Source: Chitinophaga sp. Cy-1792
GTDB taxonomy: Bacteria; Bacteroidota; Bacteroidia; Chitinophagales; Chitinophagaceae
DNA: 64,000 nt
Assembly: GCF_011752935.1 (NCBI RefSeq)
Contig: NZ_VWWO01000002.1
Location: 2,744,196-2,808,195 of the forward strand
Direction of reading: 5' to 3'
Position 1 is the stretch's first letter. Each line of letters starts with the position of its first letter. Positions 19,623 through 28,758 of the stretch are shown here, piece by piece. The translations under genes were made by a program, and so were the position numbers. A model generated the notes under the pieces. The model saw only the letters and a list, made by a program, of their open reading frames with translations. It searched no databases and was not told the DNA's origin.

Positions 19623-21281
19623 ATGACGACTATTCATAAAAAATATACATCGCTGACAACAACAGTTTTACTGTTGCTGCTACTTGCCATAAGTGCCTGC
19701 AAAAAAGACCTGGATACCTCTCCCCTTACCACTTACTCCAACGAAACATTCTGGACCAGTGAGCAAAATGCCATGATTGCCTTAACAGGTGTTTACAGAG
19801 GAAATATCCAGATGAACAAGGCTGCAGAATTCACTGCCACCGACTGGTGGTCGTATTACGGGCTGCTGTTCCAGGAGTTTGCGTCCGACAATGCCTACGA
19901 CCGCCGTGGCGATAATTCCGCCATTAACCGTCTCAGTAATGGCACCATGACCAATGATCTTGGTGTCCTCGGTGAATACTGGTCGGCCAGCTATACCCGT
20001 ATTGCAAGAGCCAATTACTTCCTGGAGAATGTGGCCAAAACGCCTGTATCAAAAGATAAACTCGCCCGCCTGACAGCAGAAGCCCGCTTCCTGCGTGCCT
20101 GCACCTATTTTTACATGTCGCAGTTCTGGCAGTCGGTACCCCTTGTAACCCGCTCGCTGTCTGCATATGAAGCCAACCACGTTTTAAAGGCGCCCAAAGA
20201 TTCCATCGTTCAGTTTGTGATCGATGAATTAAATGCCGCCGTGGCAGATCTTCCGCAATACAAAGACCTTGCATCAACAGAGCGTGGCCGTGCCTCCAAG
20301 CAGGCTGCCCTGGCTTTTCTCGGAAGATTATATCTCTCAGAAAAAAAATATGCACAGGCAGCCAGTACCTACAAACAGATCATCGATTATAACGACAACA
20401 TCATTGACCCGGACTATGCGGGCCTTTTTAACGGCAGCAATGAAACCAGCAAGGAGATCATCTTCGCTACGCAATATGTAGTGGATTATGGCTCCAATGC
20501 CATGTTACAGCATATGTACCCGGCAGTAGCCGGCGGCTGGCACCTGTATTGTCCGCTGGGAAGCCTGGTAGAATCATATGAATTCAACGACGGCACCCCA
20601 TTTTCGTTTACTGATGCCCGTTACAACCCGAATGATCTTGGTGCCGGCAGGGATCCCAGGCTGAAACTGAATATCCTGTATAACGGGAATTTATTTAAAA
20701 ACCTGCGCTATGTATCACATCCGGATTCCGTCAGCAGCAGCGACCAGCTGACTACCACCAAACAAGCCACCAGAACAGGCTTCTGTATCAGGAAATATAA
20801 CAGTGAAACCTTCACTGGCGACCTGCAGAACTCAGGCATCGACCTTCCCGTGATCCGCTATGCAGAAGTATTGCTCAGTTACCTTGAAGCTAAACTGGAA
20901 GCCGGAGATGCCATTGACCAGTCGTTACTCGATGCTACCATCAACAAAGTACGTGGCCGTGCAGCAGTGAATATGCCACCGGTAAAGGTTACAGACGCCG
21001 CTACCCTGCGGCCTGTCCTTCGCCGTGAGCGCCGCAACGAACTCGCCATGGAAGGCCTCCGTTACTGGGACCTCCTGCGCTGGGGTATTGCCGCCCAGGT
21101 ATTAAAAGGTGATTTCTATGGCGCTCCATTCCCGAACGCAAAGAACCTGCGTAAGAATGCCGCCGGCACCGTAGACCCTTATAGCCGCTGGTACGTCACC
21201 AGCAAGGCTTTCAGAGCAGGCACAGATGAAAAATGGCCGGTACCGCTGTCAGAAGTAAATATCAATCCAAAGTTGCAATAA
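19623..21281 (+). CDS. SusD/RagB-family nutrient-binding lipoprotein (locus 2)
   Basis: 552 residues from the ATG at 19623; a TTG nine bases upstream opens the frame but the ATG gives the cleaner lipoprotein signal (TVLLLLLLAISAC). SusD hallmarks: DLDTSPLTTYSNETFW near the N-terminus, ARFLRACTYFYMSQFW (about 155-170), late RRERRNELAMEGLRYWDLLRWG and C-terminal VPLSEVNINPKLQ. It begins 18 bp after susC and is followed 15 bp on by the sulfatase, so the three are co-transcribed. Confidence 0.94.
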   Translation: MTTIHKKYTSLTTTVLLLLLLAISACKKDLDTSPLTTYSNETFWTSEQNAMIALTGVYRGNIQMNKAAEFTATDWWSYYGLLFQEFASDNAYDRRGDNSAINRLSNGTMTNDLGVLGEYWSASYTRIARANYFLENVAKTPVSKDKLARLTAEARFLRACTYFYMSQFWQSVPLVTRSLSAYEANHVLKAPKDSIVQFVIDELNAAVADLPQYKDLASTERGRASKQAALAFLGRLYLSEKKYAQAASTYKQIIDYNDNIIDPDYAGLFNGSNETSKEIIFATQYVVDYGSNAMLQHMYPAVAGGWHLYCPLGSLVESYEFNDGTPFSFTDARYNPNDLGAGRDPRLKLNILYNGNLFKNLRYVSHPDSVSSSDQLTTTKQATRTGFCIRKYNSETFTGDLQNSGIDLPVIRYAEVLLSYLEAKLEAGDAIDQSLLDATINKVRGRAAVNMPPVKVTDAATLRPVLRRERRNELAMEGLRYWDLLRWGIAAQVLKGDFYGAPFPNAKNLRKNAAGTVDPYSRWYVTSKAFRAGTDEKWPVPLSEVNINPKLQ

Positions 21282-21296
21282 CTCAGCAATAAGCAT

Positions 21297-22826
21297 ATGA
21301 AAAGATTGTATCTGTTCACAGCAGGGATATTCTTCCTGCTGGGAACCACCACCAGACTATCCGCGCAGCAAAAGCCCAACATCATCGTCATTTATGCCGA
21401 TGACCTGGGCTATGGCGATATCAGCTGCTATGGTATGAAAAGAATTCAGACGCCTAACATCGATCAGCTCGCCCGGCAGGGTGTACGCTTTACCAATGGC
21501 TATGCTACCAGTGCTACGTGTACACCTTCCCGTTATGGTATACTCACCGGCCGTTACCCGTGGCGGCAGAAAGGCACCGGCATCGCTCCCGGCGATGCGT
21601 CCCTGATCATACCAACAGACCATAAAACGCTGCCAGGGATGCTCCAGGATGCCGGATACCACACCGCAGCCATCGGCAAATGGCACCTGGGCATAGGAAA
21701 TCCGGGTACCACCATCGACTGGAATACCGAACTGAAACCAGGCCCCAACGAAGTAGGGTTCAACTACTCCTTTATCATGCCGGCAACGCTCGACCGCGTG
21801 CCCTGCGTTTTCGTGGAGAACCACCATGTCGTCAATCTCGACAAAAATGACCCTATCACCGTCAGCTATAAACATAAAGTAGGCAACGATCCTACCGGAA
21901 AAGAAAATCCGGAAAAGCTACGTATGCGCACAGATCCCCACCAGGGTCACGACCAGACCATCATCGACAGTATCAGCCGCATCGGCTGGATGACAGGAGG
22001 CAACAGCGCCAGGTGGAAAGATGAAAATATCGCAGGCATCATCACACAAAAAGCCATCAGCTTCATCGGAGAAAATAAAACGAACCCATTTTTTATCTAC
22101 TTCGCCAGCGGCGATATCCACGTACCCCGCTACCCTAACAGTATGTTCAGAGGTAAAAGCGGTATGGGACTCCGTGGTGATGCCATCCTGCAGCTCGACT
22201 GGACAGTAGGCCAGATCGTTCATGCACTGGATTCCCTCGGGCTGACACAAAACACCATGATCATCTTCAGCAGTGATAATGGACCTGTTCTCAACGACGG
22301 CTACCTCGACCAGGCAGTTGAACTCGTTGGCAGCCATAAGCCCGCAGGCCCGCTCAGAGGCGGTAAATACAGCAGCTTTGAAGCCGGCGCACGCGTTCCG
22401 CTGATCGTTAAATGGCCTGCCACTATTAAAAAGCCGTCCGTTTCCAATGCCCTGATAGGCCAGATAGACTTCTTTTCATCGCTGGCAAAACTCACCGGTC
22501 AGCCTATCGCGAATGATGATGCACCGGACAGCTTCGATATGCTGCAACAACTGCTGGGAAAATCGGGTAAGAGTCGCCCCTATATTATCACACAGGGAAA
22601 TGCACTCGCACTCATAGAAGGAGATTATAAATATATCACCCCTTCCAATGGCCGTAAATATGCCGATGAGGTTCAGATCGAAATGGGTACCGATCCGGCA
22701 CCACAGCTCTATAATATTAAAAAAGATGTATTCGAGAAAGACAATCTCGCAAAAAAAGATCCCACAAAAACCAATGCCATGGCTGAAAAGCTAAAAGCAG
22801 TATCAGCCGCTGAAAGCAGCAGGTAA
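21297..22826 (+). CDS. Sulfatase (Cys-type, formylglycine-dependent), exported
   Basis: 509 residues with a signal peptide (ends RLSAQ). The type I sulfatase signature CTPSR is at residues 75-79, where Cys75 must be oxidised to formylglycine. The metal-binding YADDLGYGD is near the N-terminus, GKWHLG at about 125 and SSDNGP at about 325 complete the active site. It hydrolyses a sulfate ester, probably in the periplasm or at the surface. As the only enzyme cargo of locus 2 it implies desulfation of the ligand taken up by the SusCD pair. The maturase (FGE or anSME) is not in this window. Substrate subfamily cannot be assigned by eye. Confidence 0.93.
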   Translation: MKRLYLFTAGIFFLLGTTTRLSAQQKPNIIVIYADDLGYGDISCYGMKRIQTPNIDQLARQGVRFTNGYATSATCTPSRYGILTGRYPWRQKGTGIAPGDASLIIPTDHKTLPGMLQDAGYHTAAIGKWHLGIGNPGTTIDWNTELKPGPNEVGFNYSFIMPATLDRVPCVFVENHHVVNLDKNDPITVSYKHKVGNDPTGKENPEKLRMRTDPHQGHDQTIIDSISRIGWMTGGNSARWKDENIAGIITQKAISFIGENKTNPFFIYFASGDIHVPRYPNSMFRGKSGMGLRGDAILQLDWTVGQIVHALDSLGLTQNTMIIFSSDNGPVLNDGYLDQAVELVGSHKPAGPLRGGKYSSFEAGARVPLIVKWPATIKKPSVSNALIGQIDFFSSLAKLTGQPIANDDAPDSFDMLQQLLGKSGKSRPYIITQGNALALIEGDYKYITPSNGRKYADEVQIEMGTDPAPQLYNIKKDVFEKDNLAKKDPTKTNAMAEKLKAVSAAESSR

Positions 22827-22845
22827 ACCTGTTTTTCCGCCATTC

Positions 22846-22880
22846 AAAAAGCCGTCTCTACGCAGTAGAGGCGGCTTTTT
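22846..22880 (+). terminator. Intrinsic terminator of locus 2
   Basis: An 11-bp stem with one G-U pair (22851-22861 with 22865-22875), GCA loop, A-run before and T-run after. It lies 20 bp past the sulfatase stop and closes the sigma-FecR-SusCD-sulfatase unit. Confidence 0.85.
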
Positions 22881-23010
22881 ATTTTCACCATTGACGCTTA
22901 TCCCCTCTTCAAACTAATTTCTTTTCAGGATACGATGCCAGAAATCCGCGACTTTCCTTAATTTAGGGCGTCAACGATACCTAAATAGATTCGCCGTTAT
23001 TCCACGTACC

Positions 23011-23031
23011 TTATACCGCAATACGGTATAA
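23011..23031. promoter_or_regulatory. Perfect inverted repeat upstream of the 7TM-zinc ribbon gene
   Basis: TTATACCG at 23011-23018 and CGGTATAA at 23024-23031, separated by five bases, ending 16 bp before the ATG at 23048. Stem and loop would fit a weak hairpin, but the location and exact dyad symmetry are equally those of an operator for a dimeric DNA-binding protein. Autoregulation by the gene's own C-terminal DNA-binding domain is a guess. Confidence 0.45.
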
Positions 23032-23047
23032 CTATTATGCTTATACG

Positions 23048-24931
23048 ATGCATTCAACCAACATGCCACTGTATTCAAAAATGATACGCTGCTGTATTAT
23101 AGCAATGCTATTATGCTTCTGTATTTCCACCAGCGTGCAGGCACAGCGCCCTGTACACATCAACCACACCACAGCAGAGTATATTTTCACCAATGATGAA
23201 ATCAGCTGGCTGGAAGACCCCGCCGGCACCATGCAGTTTAAAGAGGCCCGCTCCCGCGATGCAGCAGGTGAATTTCAAGCCAACACCAGCTACTATCCCA
23301 AAAATACAGACCAGCAGTCTGCATACTGGTTTAAGGTACATGTGATCCTGGGTGATTCCATAGAAAAGAAGCAAAGCATCATTGAGTTTTTTGATCAGAC
23401 TATCGATGATATAACGATTTATCTCCCCGATGCCAATGGCGAATATATCGCGGCACATTCCGGGGCAGCAGAGCAATTCCGCCACCGCCTTTACCAGCAC
23501 AAGAACTTCGAATTCCAGGTGCCTGATCTGTCGAAAGGCGATTATACCTATTACGTGCGGGTGAAGTCGCTGAATGAAATCAACTTCATCATGGTATACC
23601 GCACGGCAGAGCGTTTCATCAACTATGCCCTCGTGGAATATATCACCTATGGGTTGTTTTATGGTATGATACTCGTTTTCTGTTTTTATAACCTCCTCAT
23701 GCTGATGGCCACCGGCCTCAATCACTACCTGTATTATGTACTGTATATTGTTAGTGTGGGCGTTTATGAGATGAGCACAGATGGTATTGCCTTTCAGTTT
23801 ATCTGGCCGGGTACACCCGGACTAAATGTATACATGTATGGCATCTCCCTATATTGCATGAGTATATTTGCACTCATCTTTGCCAGAACATTATTGCGTG
23901 TAAAAAGACAAAGTCCTTTCCTATACAGGCTTTTGAACGGGATCATCGTTATACGGACCGTATTCTTTATCGTTTGCCTGTTTTTCAGAAAAGAATGGTT
24001 TATCTACAAATTTCTTGATTTCATACCACTCTTCGCAGCATTTATTGCCGGTATCATTATCTGGTACAAGGGCTTTAAGCCGGCACGCTTCTTTGTGTTG
24101 GGCTACGCCCTGCTCTTTCTCGGCGCTATCGGAAAATTAATCAATGTGCTGGGGCTGATCAGCGGAAACCTGTCTGTAGCGGCACATTACAGTATGGTAT
24201 TTGGATTTGTTATGGAGATGATTTTGCTATCTTTTTCCATCGGCGACCAGGTAAGACTTTTAAGAAAGGAAAAGAAACAGGCGCAGGACGATGCCTTTTT
24301 TCACATGCAGCATCATCTCAAACTACAGGCATCTGCCAATCAGCTACTGGAAGAACAGGTGGCCGAACGTACCAGGCAGCTGGAATTACAATCCCAGGAA
24401 ATCTACCAGCAGGCACAGGAGATCGCCCGCATGAATAAATTACTGGAGAAAGATAATGCCGAATTAAAAACGAATATTGAAAAAATAACAGATGCCAGGA
24501 TCACCTCTGCGGAGCTGACATTTGAAGAATTCAGCCAGAAATATCCCGATCAGGAAAAATGCTACAGCTTCCTGGCAGACCTGAAATGGAGCAAAGGATA
24601 CTCCTGCAAAAAATGTAATTACAATAACTTCAGCAAAGGCCGCAAACCATTCAGTCGCCGCTGTAATAAATGCGCCTATGAAGAATCTCCGATGAACGAT
24701 ACTATTTTTGAAAATAACCGTATACCGATCAACAAAGCATTTTACATCGTATACCTGGTGTTTACTACCAAAGGGAATATATCGTCTTACCAGATTGCGG
24801 AAAAAACAGGTATGCGCCAGGGTACTTGCTGGGCCTATGCCGTACGAATTAAAAATCTCCTGGAGGCAGAATCCATGACTACCAGGAAAAATAAAAAAGG
24901 TAGCTGGATGGACCTGATCATGAAAGTTTAA
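23048..24931 (+). CDS. 7TM-DISM receptor fused to an IS1595-type transposase zinc ribbon and HTH
   Basis: 627 residues. Signal peptide (1-33), extracytoplasmic 7TMR-DISMED2-like beta domain (about 40-180), seven transmembrane helices of the 7TM-DISM type (about 190-400), coiled coil (about 405-485), then a C-terminal region that reads like the N-terminus of IS1595/ISXO2 transposases: FEEFSQKYPDQEKC, W-S-K-G-Y, CXXC at 520/523, CXXC at 539/542, DTIFENNRIPINKAF and an HTH-like SSYQIAEKTGMRQGTCW (about 580-600). The protein ends about 20 residues later, so no DDE catalytic domain exists. 7TM-DISM proteins normally carry kinase, GGDEF or other known outputs; here the output looks like a recruited DNA-recognition module. 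This suggests a membrane-bound sensor-regulator. The alternative start at 23063 would also leave a signal peptide. Its stop overlaps the convergent neighbour by 4 bp. Confidence 0.82.
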   Translation: MHSTNMPLYSKMIRCCIIAMLLCFCISTSVQAQRPVHINHTTAEYIFTNDEISWLEDPAGTMQFKEARSRDAAGEFQANTSYYPKNTDQQSAYWFKVHVILGDSIEKKQSIIEFFDQTIDDITIYLPDANGEYIAAHSGAAEQFRHRLYQHKNFEFQVPDLSKGDYTYYVRVKSLNEINFIMVYRTAERFINYALVEYITYGLFYGMILVFCFYNLLMLMATGLNHYLYYVLYIVSVGVYEMSTDGIAFQFIWPGTPGLNVYMYGISLYCMSIFALIFARTLLRVKRQSPFLYRLLNGIIVIRTVFFIVCLFFRKEWFIYKFLDFIPLFAAFIAGIIIWYKGFKPARFFVLGYALLFLGAIGKLINVLGLISGNLSVAAHYSMVFGFVMEMILLSFSIGDQVRLLRKEKKQAQDDAFFHMQHHLKLQASANQLLEEQVAERTRQLELQSQEIYQQAQEIARMNKLLEKDNAELKTNIEKITDARITSAELTFEEFSQKYPDQEKCYSFLADLKWSKGYSCKKCNYNNFSKGRKPFSRRCNKCAYEESPMNDTIFENNRIPINKAFYIVYLVFTTKGNISSYQIAEKTGMRQGTCWAYAVRIKNLLEAESMTTRKNKKGSWMDLIMKV

Positions 24932-25824
24932 AATTGAAACCTGGTGCCAACAGCCAGGTTAAGGGCGTGTGTAGTAGCGCCATTGAACCGGGTGGTCTGC
25001 ACTGCGCCGGAATCCAGGTACAAATCATCCGTTCCGGTGCCGGTTTCCGAACGATTGTATACGCCGGATACAAGCAGTACCATGTAATGATTCAGCCGGA
25101 AAACCGTACTGAAAGACATTCTTACATCATACCCCCTGGCATACTGCCGGAAGCTCACCGGATGCTGGAAGGCAGCTATCAGGTTCCAGTCGGCCACAGC
25201 GGCATAATGCAGCTGGCCGTACTGCAGGTCGCCGGCTATTTCCAGCCAGGATGCAACCCGGTACAACCCCGATATACCTCCAATCATACCTTTCCAGCTG
25301 GTATTGTAGGTACACCTGAGATTTTTCTCACCGGCCACTGCTGCGGCGTGATCCAGCAGGAATAAATTTGCCTTGTTGATCGTATAGCCTGCAAATACCG
25401 ATAATTCCAGCCTTTTCCGTTGCAGGAAATGATATCCTCCGTACAACCTGTAAGCTGATATGGAACCTTCATCGCTGTCTAAATTCGCATGATAGGTAGG
25501 CAGATGACGGTCGTTTGCTCCATAATCGTTATCTGTTGCATGTCCTGTTTTAATAAAACAGCTGGATATGTCTACCCCTGCAAACCACCGCGGGAAAGGG
25601 GTAAATCGTATCCCGCCATTTAACACAGGGCCACCCAGTGCACGCCATTTCACTTCAGACAATACATTAACCGCTGCATTACCGGCATTTCCTGCAATCG
25701 ACCATTGCAGCGCCGATGTCTGATACCCACCGGATAAATCTATAGTAAGGATCTGTGCACTATCCTGCGCCTGCGCAGCCATGCAGCTTAGCAGGCACAT
25801 AACTTTTAACAGCAAGGATTTCAT
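24928..25824 (-). CDS. Outer-membrane beta-barrel protein, possibly omptin-like
   Basis: 298 residues with a signal peptide (ends AAQAQ) and alternating amphipathic strands ending in Phe (GTRFQF), as in outer-membrane barrels. The spacing of SALQWSIAGN, a D-N-D-Y-G segment, LDSDEGSISAYRLYGGY and CTYNTSWKGMIGG recalls omptin/Pom-type barrels. I did not establish the catalytic Asp/His set of an omptin protease, so enzymatic activity is not claimed. Convergent with the 7TM gene, sharing 4 bp at the stops; upstream a hairpin separates it from the GH30 gene. Confidence 0.6.
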   Translation of the reverse strand: MKSLLLKVMCLLSCMAAQAQDSAQILTIDLSGGYQTSALQWSIAGNAGNAAVNVLSEVKWRALGGPVLNGGIRFTPFPRWFAGVDISSCFIKTGHATDNDYGANDRHLPTYHANLDSDEGSISAYRLYGGYHFLQRKRLELSVFAGYTINKANLFLLDHAAAVAGEKNLRCTYNTSWKGMIGGISGLYRVASWLEIAGDLQYGQLHYAAVADWNLIAAFQHPVSFRQYARGYDVRMSFSTVFRLNHYMVLLVSGVYNRSETGTGTDDLYLDSGAVQTTRFNGATTHALNLAVGTRFQF

Positions 25825-25837
25825 CTTATATGAATAA

Positions 25838-25871
25838 GTTTACCCACCCGGCAAGGGCCTGGTGGGTAAAC
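25838..25871 (-). terminator. Intrinsic terminator of the GH30 gene
   Basis: Arms 25838-25848 and 25861-25871 form an 11-bp perfect stem, with further inner pairing. On the minus strand it is followed by a T-rich stretch. It lies about 20 bp beyond the GH30 stop. Confidence 0.7.
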
Positions 25872-25889
25872 GTAAATGATTGGATAGGA

Positions 25890-27701
25890 TTACTGATTTA
25901 CACCAAATGCTTCCCAGCCGGAAATAGCAGTACGGGTACAGGTCATGGCCTGGGTACCGTTTTCGGAACTTACATACAGTCCGTTATTGCCACGAAGGGA
26001 TATTTTACCGTCGGCATTCACCACCCAGTCAAACTTTTCCCAGTCGCCAACAGTGGTGCGGTTACAGGTAATCGCCTGTGCACCATTTTCTGATGATACA
26101 TATTTGCCCATCGCCTGCAATGCAATCTTTCCGCTGCCGGCGTCGATCACGGTGAAAGTTTCCCAGCCGGATGCTGTTGCCCTGTTGCAGTTCATGGCCT
26201 GTGTACCATTCTCACTGCTAACGTACATGTTATTAAAACCTTTCAGCGTAATATTCTGTCCGATAGGCGCAGTAGTGCCGGTGCTGCCTGCTCCTGACCA
26301 TTTAAACGTTGCAGACGAGCCACCAGGTAAGGTATAGGTAAATGACTGGCTGCCCCACAGCACTTTAAATGAAACGCTGGAAGAACCGGTATTATAGGCC
26401 AGCAGCACTTTTGACCCATCGCTGTTTTTAAAGGCGGTTGTCTGGATATTGCCGGAGCTGTTGGATGAAATACGTACCGCGCCTGGCTGTACGAATTTAG
26501 AAACCTGTGCAATAATATAATACCCTACTCTCCTTGTAATGGTACTGCCATCGATCGTGATAGCGCCCATAGAGTTAGAGCTGCCACCAGGTGTGTGAGG
26601 GCCACCCTGGGAGTCGCTGGCGAGGTTCCATTCCAATACGGTCCTGGACCAGTTATTAAGTGATCCGAGCACCACGTTCTGGGTATGCCAGGCGAAATCG
26701 CCGGAGAAGCTGCCGCTGGTAGAGGTATACTGTTCTGTGAAATAAACGTTCTTATTGGTAGCATTCTTTACGGTGGTCATGGCAGAGATATTGCCGCCAT
26801 AGAGGTGAAATGCCGAACCATCCACATAAGTACTGTTATTGGCAACATAGGTAGGAAAATCGGTATTATCACAGTTGTGGTCATAGCAGATGATCTTACA
26901 ATTGAAGCCGGCGCCACGCAGCTTAGGGCCCATATAGCTGTTAATCAGTCCCAGTTCATTTTCTTTGGTAAGGGTCATGCTGGGCTCATTGTTGGCGTTC
27001 AGCGGTTCGTTCTGCGGTGTTACGCCCCAGATTTCGATACCTTGTCCGCGCATGGCGTTCATATAATCCAGCCAGTATTGTCCGTAGCTCTCATAGTTCT
27101 CTGCCTTCAGGGTGCCGCCGGAAAAAGAGCCGTTGGATTTCATCCAGGTAGGCGCCGTCCATGGCGTGGCCAGTACTTTGATTGCCGGATTGATCGCCAG
27201 GATTTTTTTCAGGATGGGAATGGTGTACGTCAGGTCGGGGCCAGACAAGCTAAAGGAAGCGCCATCGCGGTAAGTAAAGGAATAATCACTCAGATCGGTA
27301 GCGCCGATGCCGACGCGTACCACCGACAGTCCGATACCACTGGAAGGACTGAACAGTTCATTCAACAGGGAGCTTTGCGCTGATGCCGACAGATTGCTGA
27401 TTAATTTGGCACTACCCTGGGTGAGGGTGAAACCGAAACCATCGATACCCTGATAGGTAGTTCCTTCATTTACAGTAATGGTAGTACCGGAAGAACCGGC
27501 ATCCGCTGCAAAGGTAACGTTGCCTTGCTGCTGCAGTAGTTTACTCTGGTCGCCGGAGGTCATCCATACACTTACCGACTCATTGGCCCTGGCAGTGGTA
27601 GTTCCCTTTGCCTCATCGGGCATATACATGTTTTTCTTACAGGCATACATGGCCAGGCATAGCATGCCCACGGCGGCAAGCCGCAGATAATTTTTCTTCA
27701 T
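25890..27701 (-). CDS. GH30-family glycosidase lipoprotein with three fascin-like repeats
   Basis: 603 residues: lipoprotein signal (LAMYAC, Cys about 21), GH30 catalytic (beta/alpha)8 barrel and beta side domain (about 75-480). The acid/base lies in TPQNEPL (Glu232) and the nucleophile in YFTEQYTS (Glu323). GH30 enzymes cleave glucosylceramide, beta-1,6-glucans or xylans; which one applies here is not clear. The last about 120 residues hold three near-identical repeats centred on [11 protein letters not shown], a beta-trefoil of the fascin/actin-crosslinking type, probably a carbohydrate-binding or adhesive module. It is a lone gene, not tied to a SusCD pair in the window. Confidence 0.88.
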   Translation of the reverse strand: MKKNYLRLAAVGMLCLAMYACKKNMYMPDEAKGTTTARANESVSVWMTSGDQSKLLQQQGNVTFAADAGSSGTTITVNEGTTYQGIDGFGFTLTQGSAKLISNLSASAQSSLLNELFSPSSGIGLSVVRVGIGATDLSDYSFTYRDGASFSLSGPDLTYTIPILKKILAINPAIKVLATPWTAPTWMKSNGSFSGGTLKAENYESYGQYWLDYMNAMRGQGIEIWGVTPQNEPLNANNEPSMTLTKENELGLINSYMGPKLRGAGFNCKIICYDHNCDNTDFPTYVANNSTYVDGSAFHLYGGNISAMTTVKNATNKNVYFTEQYTSTSGSFSGDFAWHTQNVVLGSLNNWSRTVLEWNLASDSQGGPHTPGGSSNSMGAITIDGSTITRRVGYYIIAQVSKFVQPGAVRISSNSSGNIQTTAFKNSDGSKVLLAYNTGSSSVSFKVLWGSQSFTYTLPGGSSATFKWSGAGSTGTTAPIGQNITLKGFNNMYVSSENGTQAMNCNRATASGWETFTVIDAGSGKIALQAMGKYVSSENGAQAITCNRTTVGDWEKFDWVVNADGKISLRGNNGLYVSSENGTQAMTCTRTAISGWEAFGVNQ

Positions 27702-28147
27702 AATGTGGATTATTTTTCTGGTTATAAATTGGTTGATCAGGGTTTATGTTTCAGTGCAGATTTGCTAAGTCATAGGTGCTTTGTTTATGGTTATCGGGTA
27801 CAAATAACAATTCATTATCGTGGAATTTTTAGGTAGACGTTTGTCTGGACAGATTAATTTACCAGGTGAGCTAATTTCATCGGTTATACTATTTCCCTGC
27901 TGATCAAATTTATCAAAATAAAAATCAAAAAAACAAGGAAATTTTATCACAAACAACTGATTTTCAACAGATGACAACACATGATAATTCACTTAAGGCA
28001 CATGCTACGTATAGGCATAAACGTTGAAAAGCATCCGTTTAGCAGGAGAGAAATTTGTTGGTTAACGCTGCATAATACACTTAAAAAACATAATTTTTTC
28101 TCGCTGATAGCCAGCAAAAGCAACGCGTGAATCCCTTGTGAACTTAT
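27702..28147. other. Gene-free leader/promoter region of the GH30 gene
   Basis: About 450 bp of AT-rich DNA between the GH30 start and the next terminator. A 75-codon frame on the minus strand (27765-27992) has no recognisable features and is not called. A promoter-like pair is listed separately. Confidence 0.5.
27905..27936 (-). promoter_or_regulatory. Candidate Bacteroidota promoter for the GH30 gene
   Basis: Minus strand: TAAATTTG (27905-27912) fits the -7 consensus TAnnTTTG, with TTG (27934-27936) 21 bp upstream as -33. It would give a leader of about 200 nt. The region is AT-rich, so the match may be chance. Confidence 0.3.
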
Positions 28148-28191
28148 AAAAGGAAACGCCGCCTCTGCTATCAGAGGCGGCGTTTCCTTTT
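28148..28191. terminator. Perfect 20-bp-stem hairpin, terminator of the DsbD-domain gene
   Basis: Arms 28148-28167 and 28172-28191 are perfectly complementary over 20 bp with a 4-nt loop and A/T-rich ends on both sides, so it could stop transcription in both directions. It lies 17 bp past the stop of the gene at 28209-28664. Its GC core (AGAGGCGGC) also occurs in the terminator at 22846-22880. Confidence 0.8.
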
Positions 28192-28208
28192 ATCATTATT
28201 CAATTATC

Positions 28209-28664
28209 TTACTTTCCTCCAATGCTGATGGCAAAATCCACTTTTTTGGCGGGCAGGCATTGATGGTCATCACATGCCATGAACTCAACGGTACCTTTCA
28301 GTTTTGTAGAACCGGTACCTTTTACCTTCACCTGCTGCACAAAATCTACCTTATGCTCGTAATATTTTAAATCAGTTTTGTAATTGGTGTCGTACACTTT
28401 CTTCAGGGAGCCTTGCTCCAATACCTTTCCCGCCGGCGTTACAATAGCATTCTTCATCAGGCTGAAAGAGGTAGGAATGGGCCCCTCCCCGCTTTCCTGC
28501 GCATATATATGCCAGCCTGCATCAATGATGGCCGTCATATGAATTTCATAGGTATTCGCATTTATTTTCTTCGAAGAGAAATTCCAGTTTACAGGATTTT
28601 CAATCTGTGCAACAGCAAAAAAAGGCAGGGCACAGAAAAATAGTACAGATAGCAGCTGTTTCAT
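28209..28664 (-). CDS. Stand-alone DsbD N-terminal (DsbD-alpha) domain protein
   Basis: 151 residues: signal peptide (ends FFAVAQ) and a single immunoglobulin-like domain matching the periplasmic alpha domain of DsbD (NPVNWNFSSKKI, AGWHIYAQ, VEFMACDDHQCLPA). The two cysteines in ACDDHQCLP correspond to the redox pair that receives electrons from the membrane domain of DsbD. The membrane and C-terminal thioredoxin domains are absent, so it must pair with another protein or serve as a small periplasmic reductant carrier. Monocistronic. Confidence 0.83.
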   Translation of the reverse strand: MKQLLSVLFFCALPFFAVAQIENPVNWNFSSKKINANTYEIHMTAIIDAGWHIYAQESGEGPIPTSFSLMKNAIVTPAGKVLEQGSLKKVYDTNYKTDLKYYEHKVDFVQQVKVKGTGSTKLKGTVEFMACDDHQCLPAKKVDFAISIGGK

Positions 28665-28758
28665 ACGTAATGATCGGTTGGTTTATAAATCTGATTCAAG
28701 ATAGAACTTTCCTTCCGATTGGCGCCGCCATTGATACCTGCCTGCACCCGCTCATAAC

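Noticed and set aside
24480..24931. Insertion-sequence remnant fused by accident to the 7TM gene
   Set aside because: No catalytic half, no terminal repeats or frameshift seen, coiled coil runs smoothly into the zinc ribbon and all four cysteines are intact; a working fusion is more likely, though not proven.
25890..26260. Repeated DNA as a CRISPR or tandem-repeat locus
   Set aside because: Repeats are in frame within the GH30 protein and code for fascin-like units.
27765..27992. 75-codon minus-strand frame in the GH30 leader
   Set aside because: AT-rich noise overlapping a likely promoter; no features and no start context.
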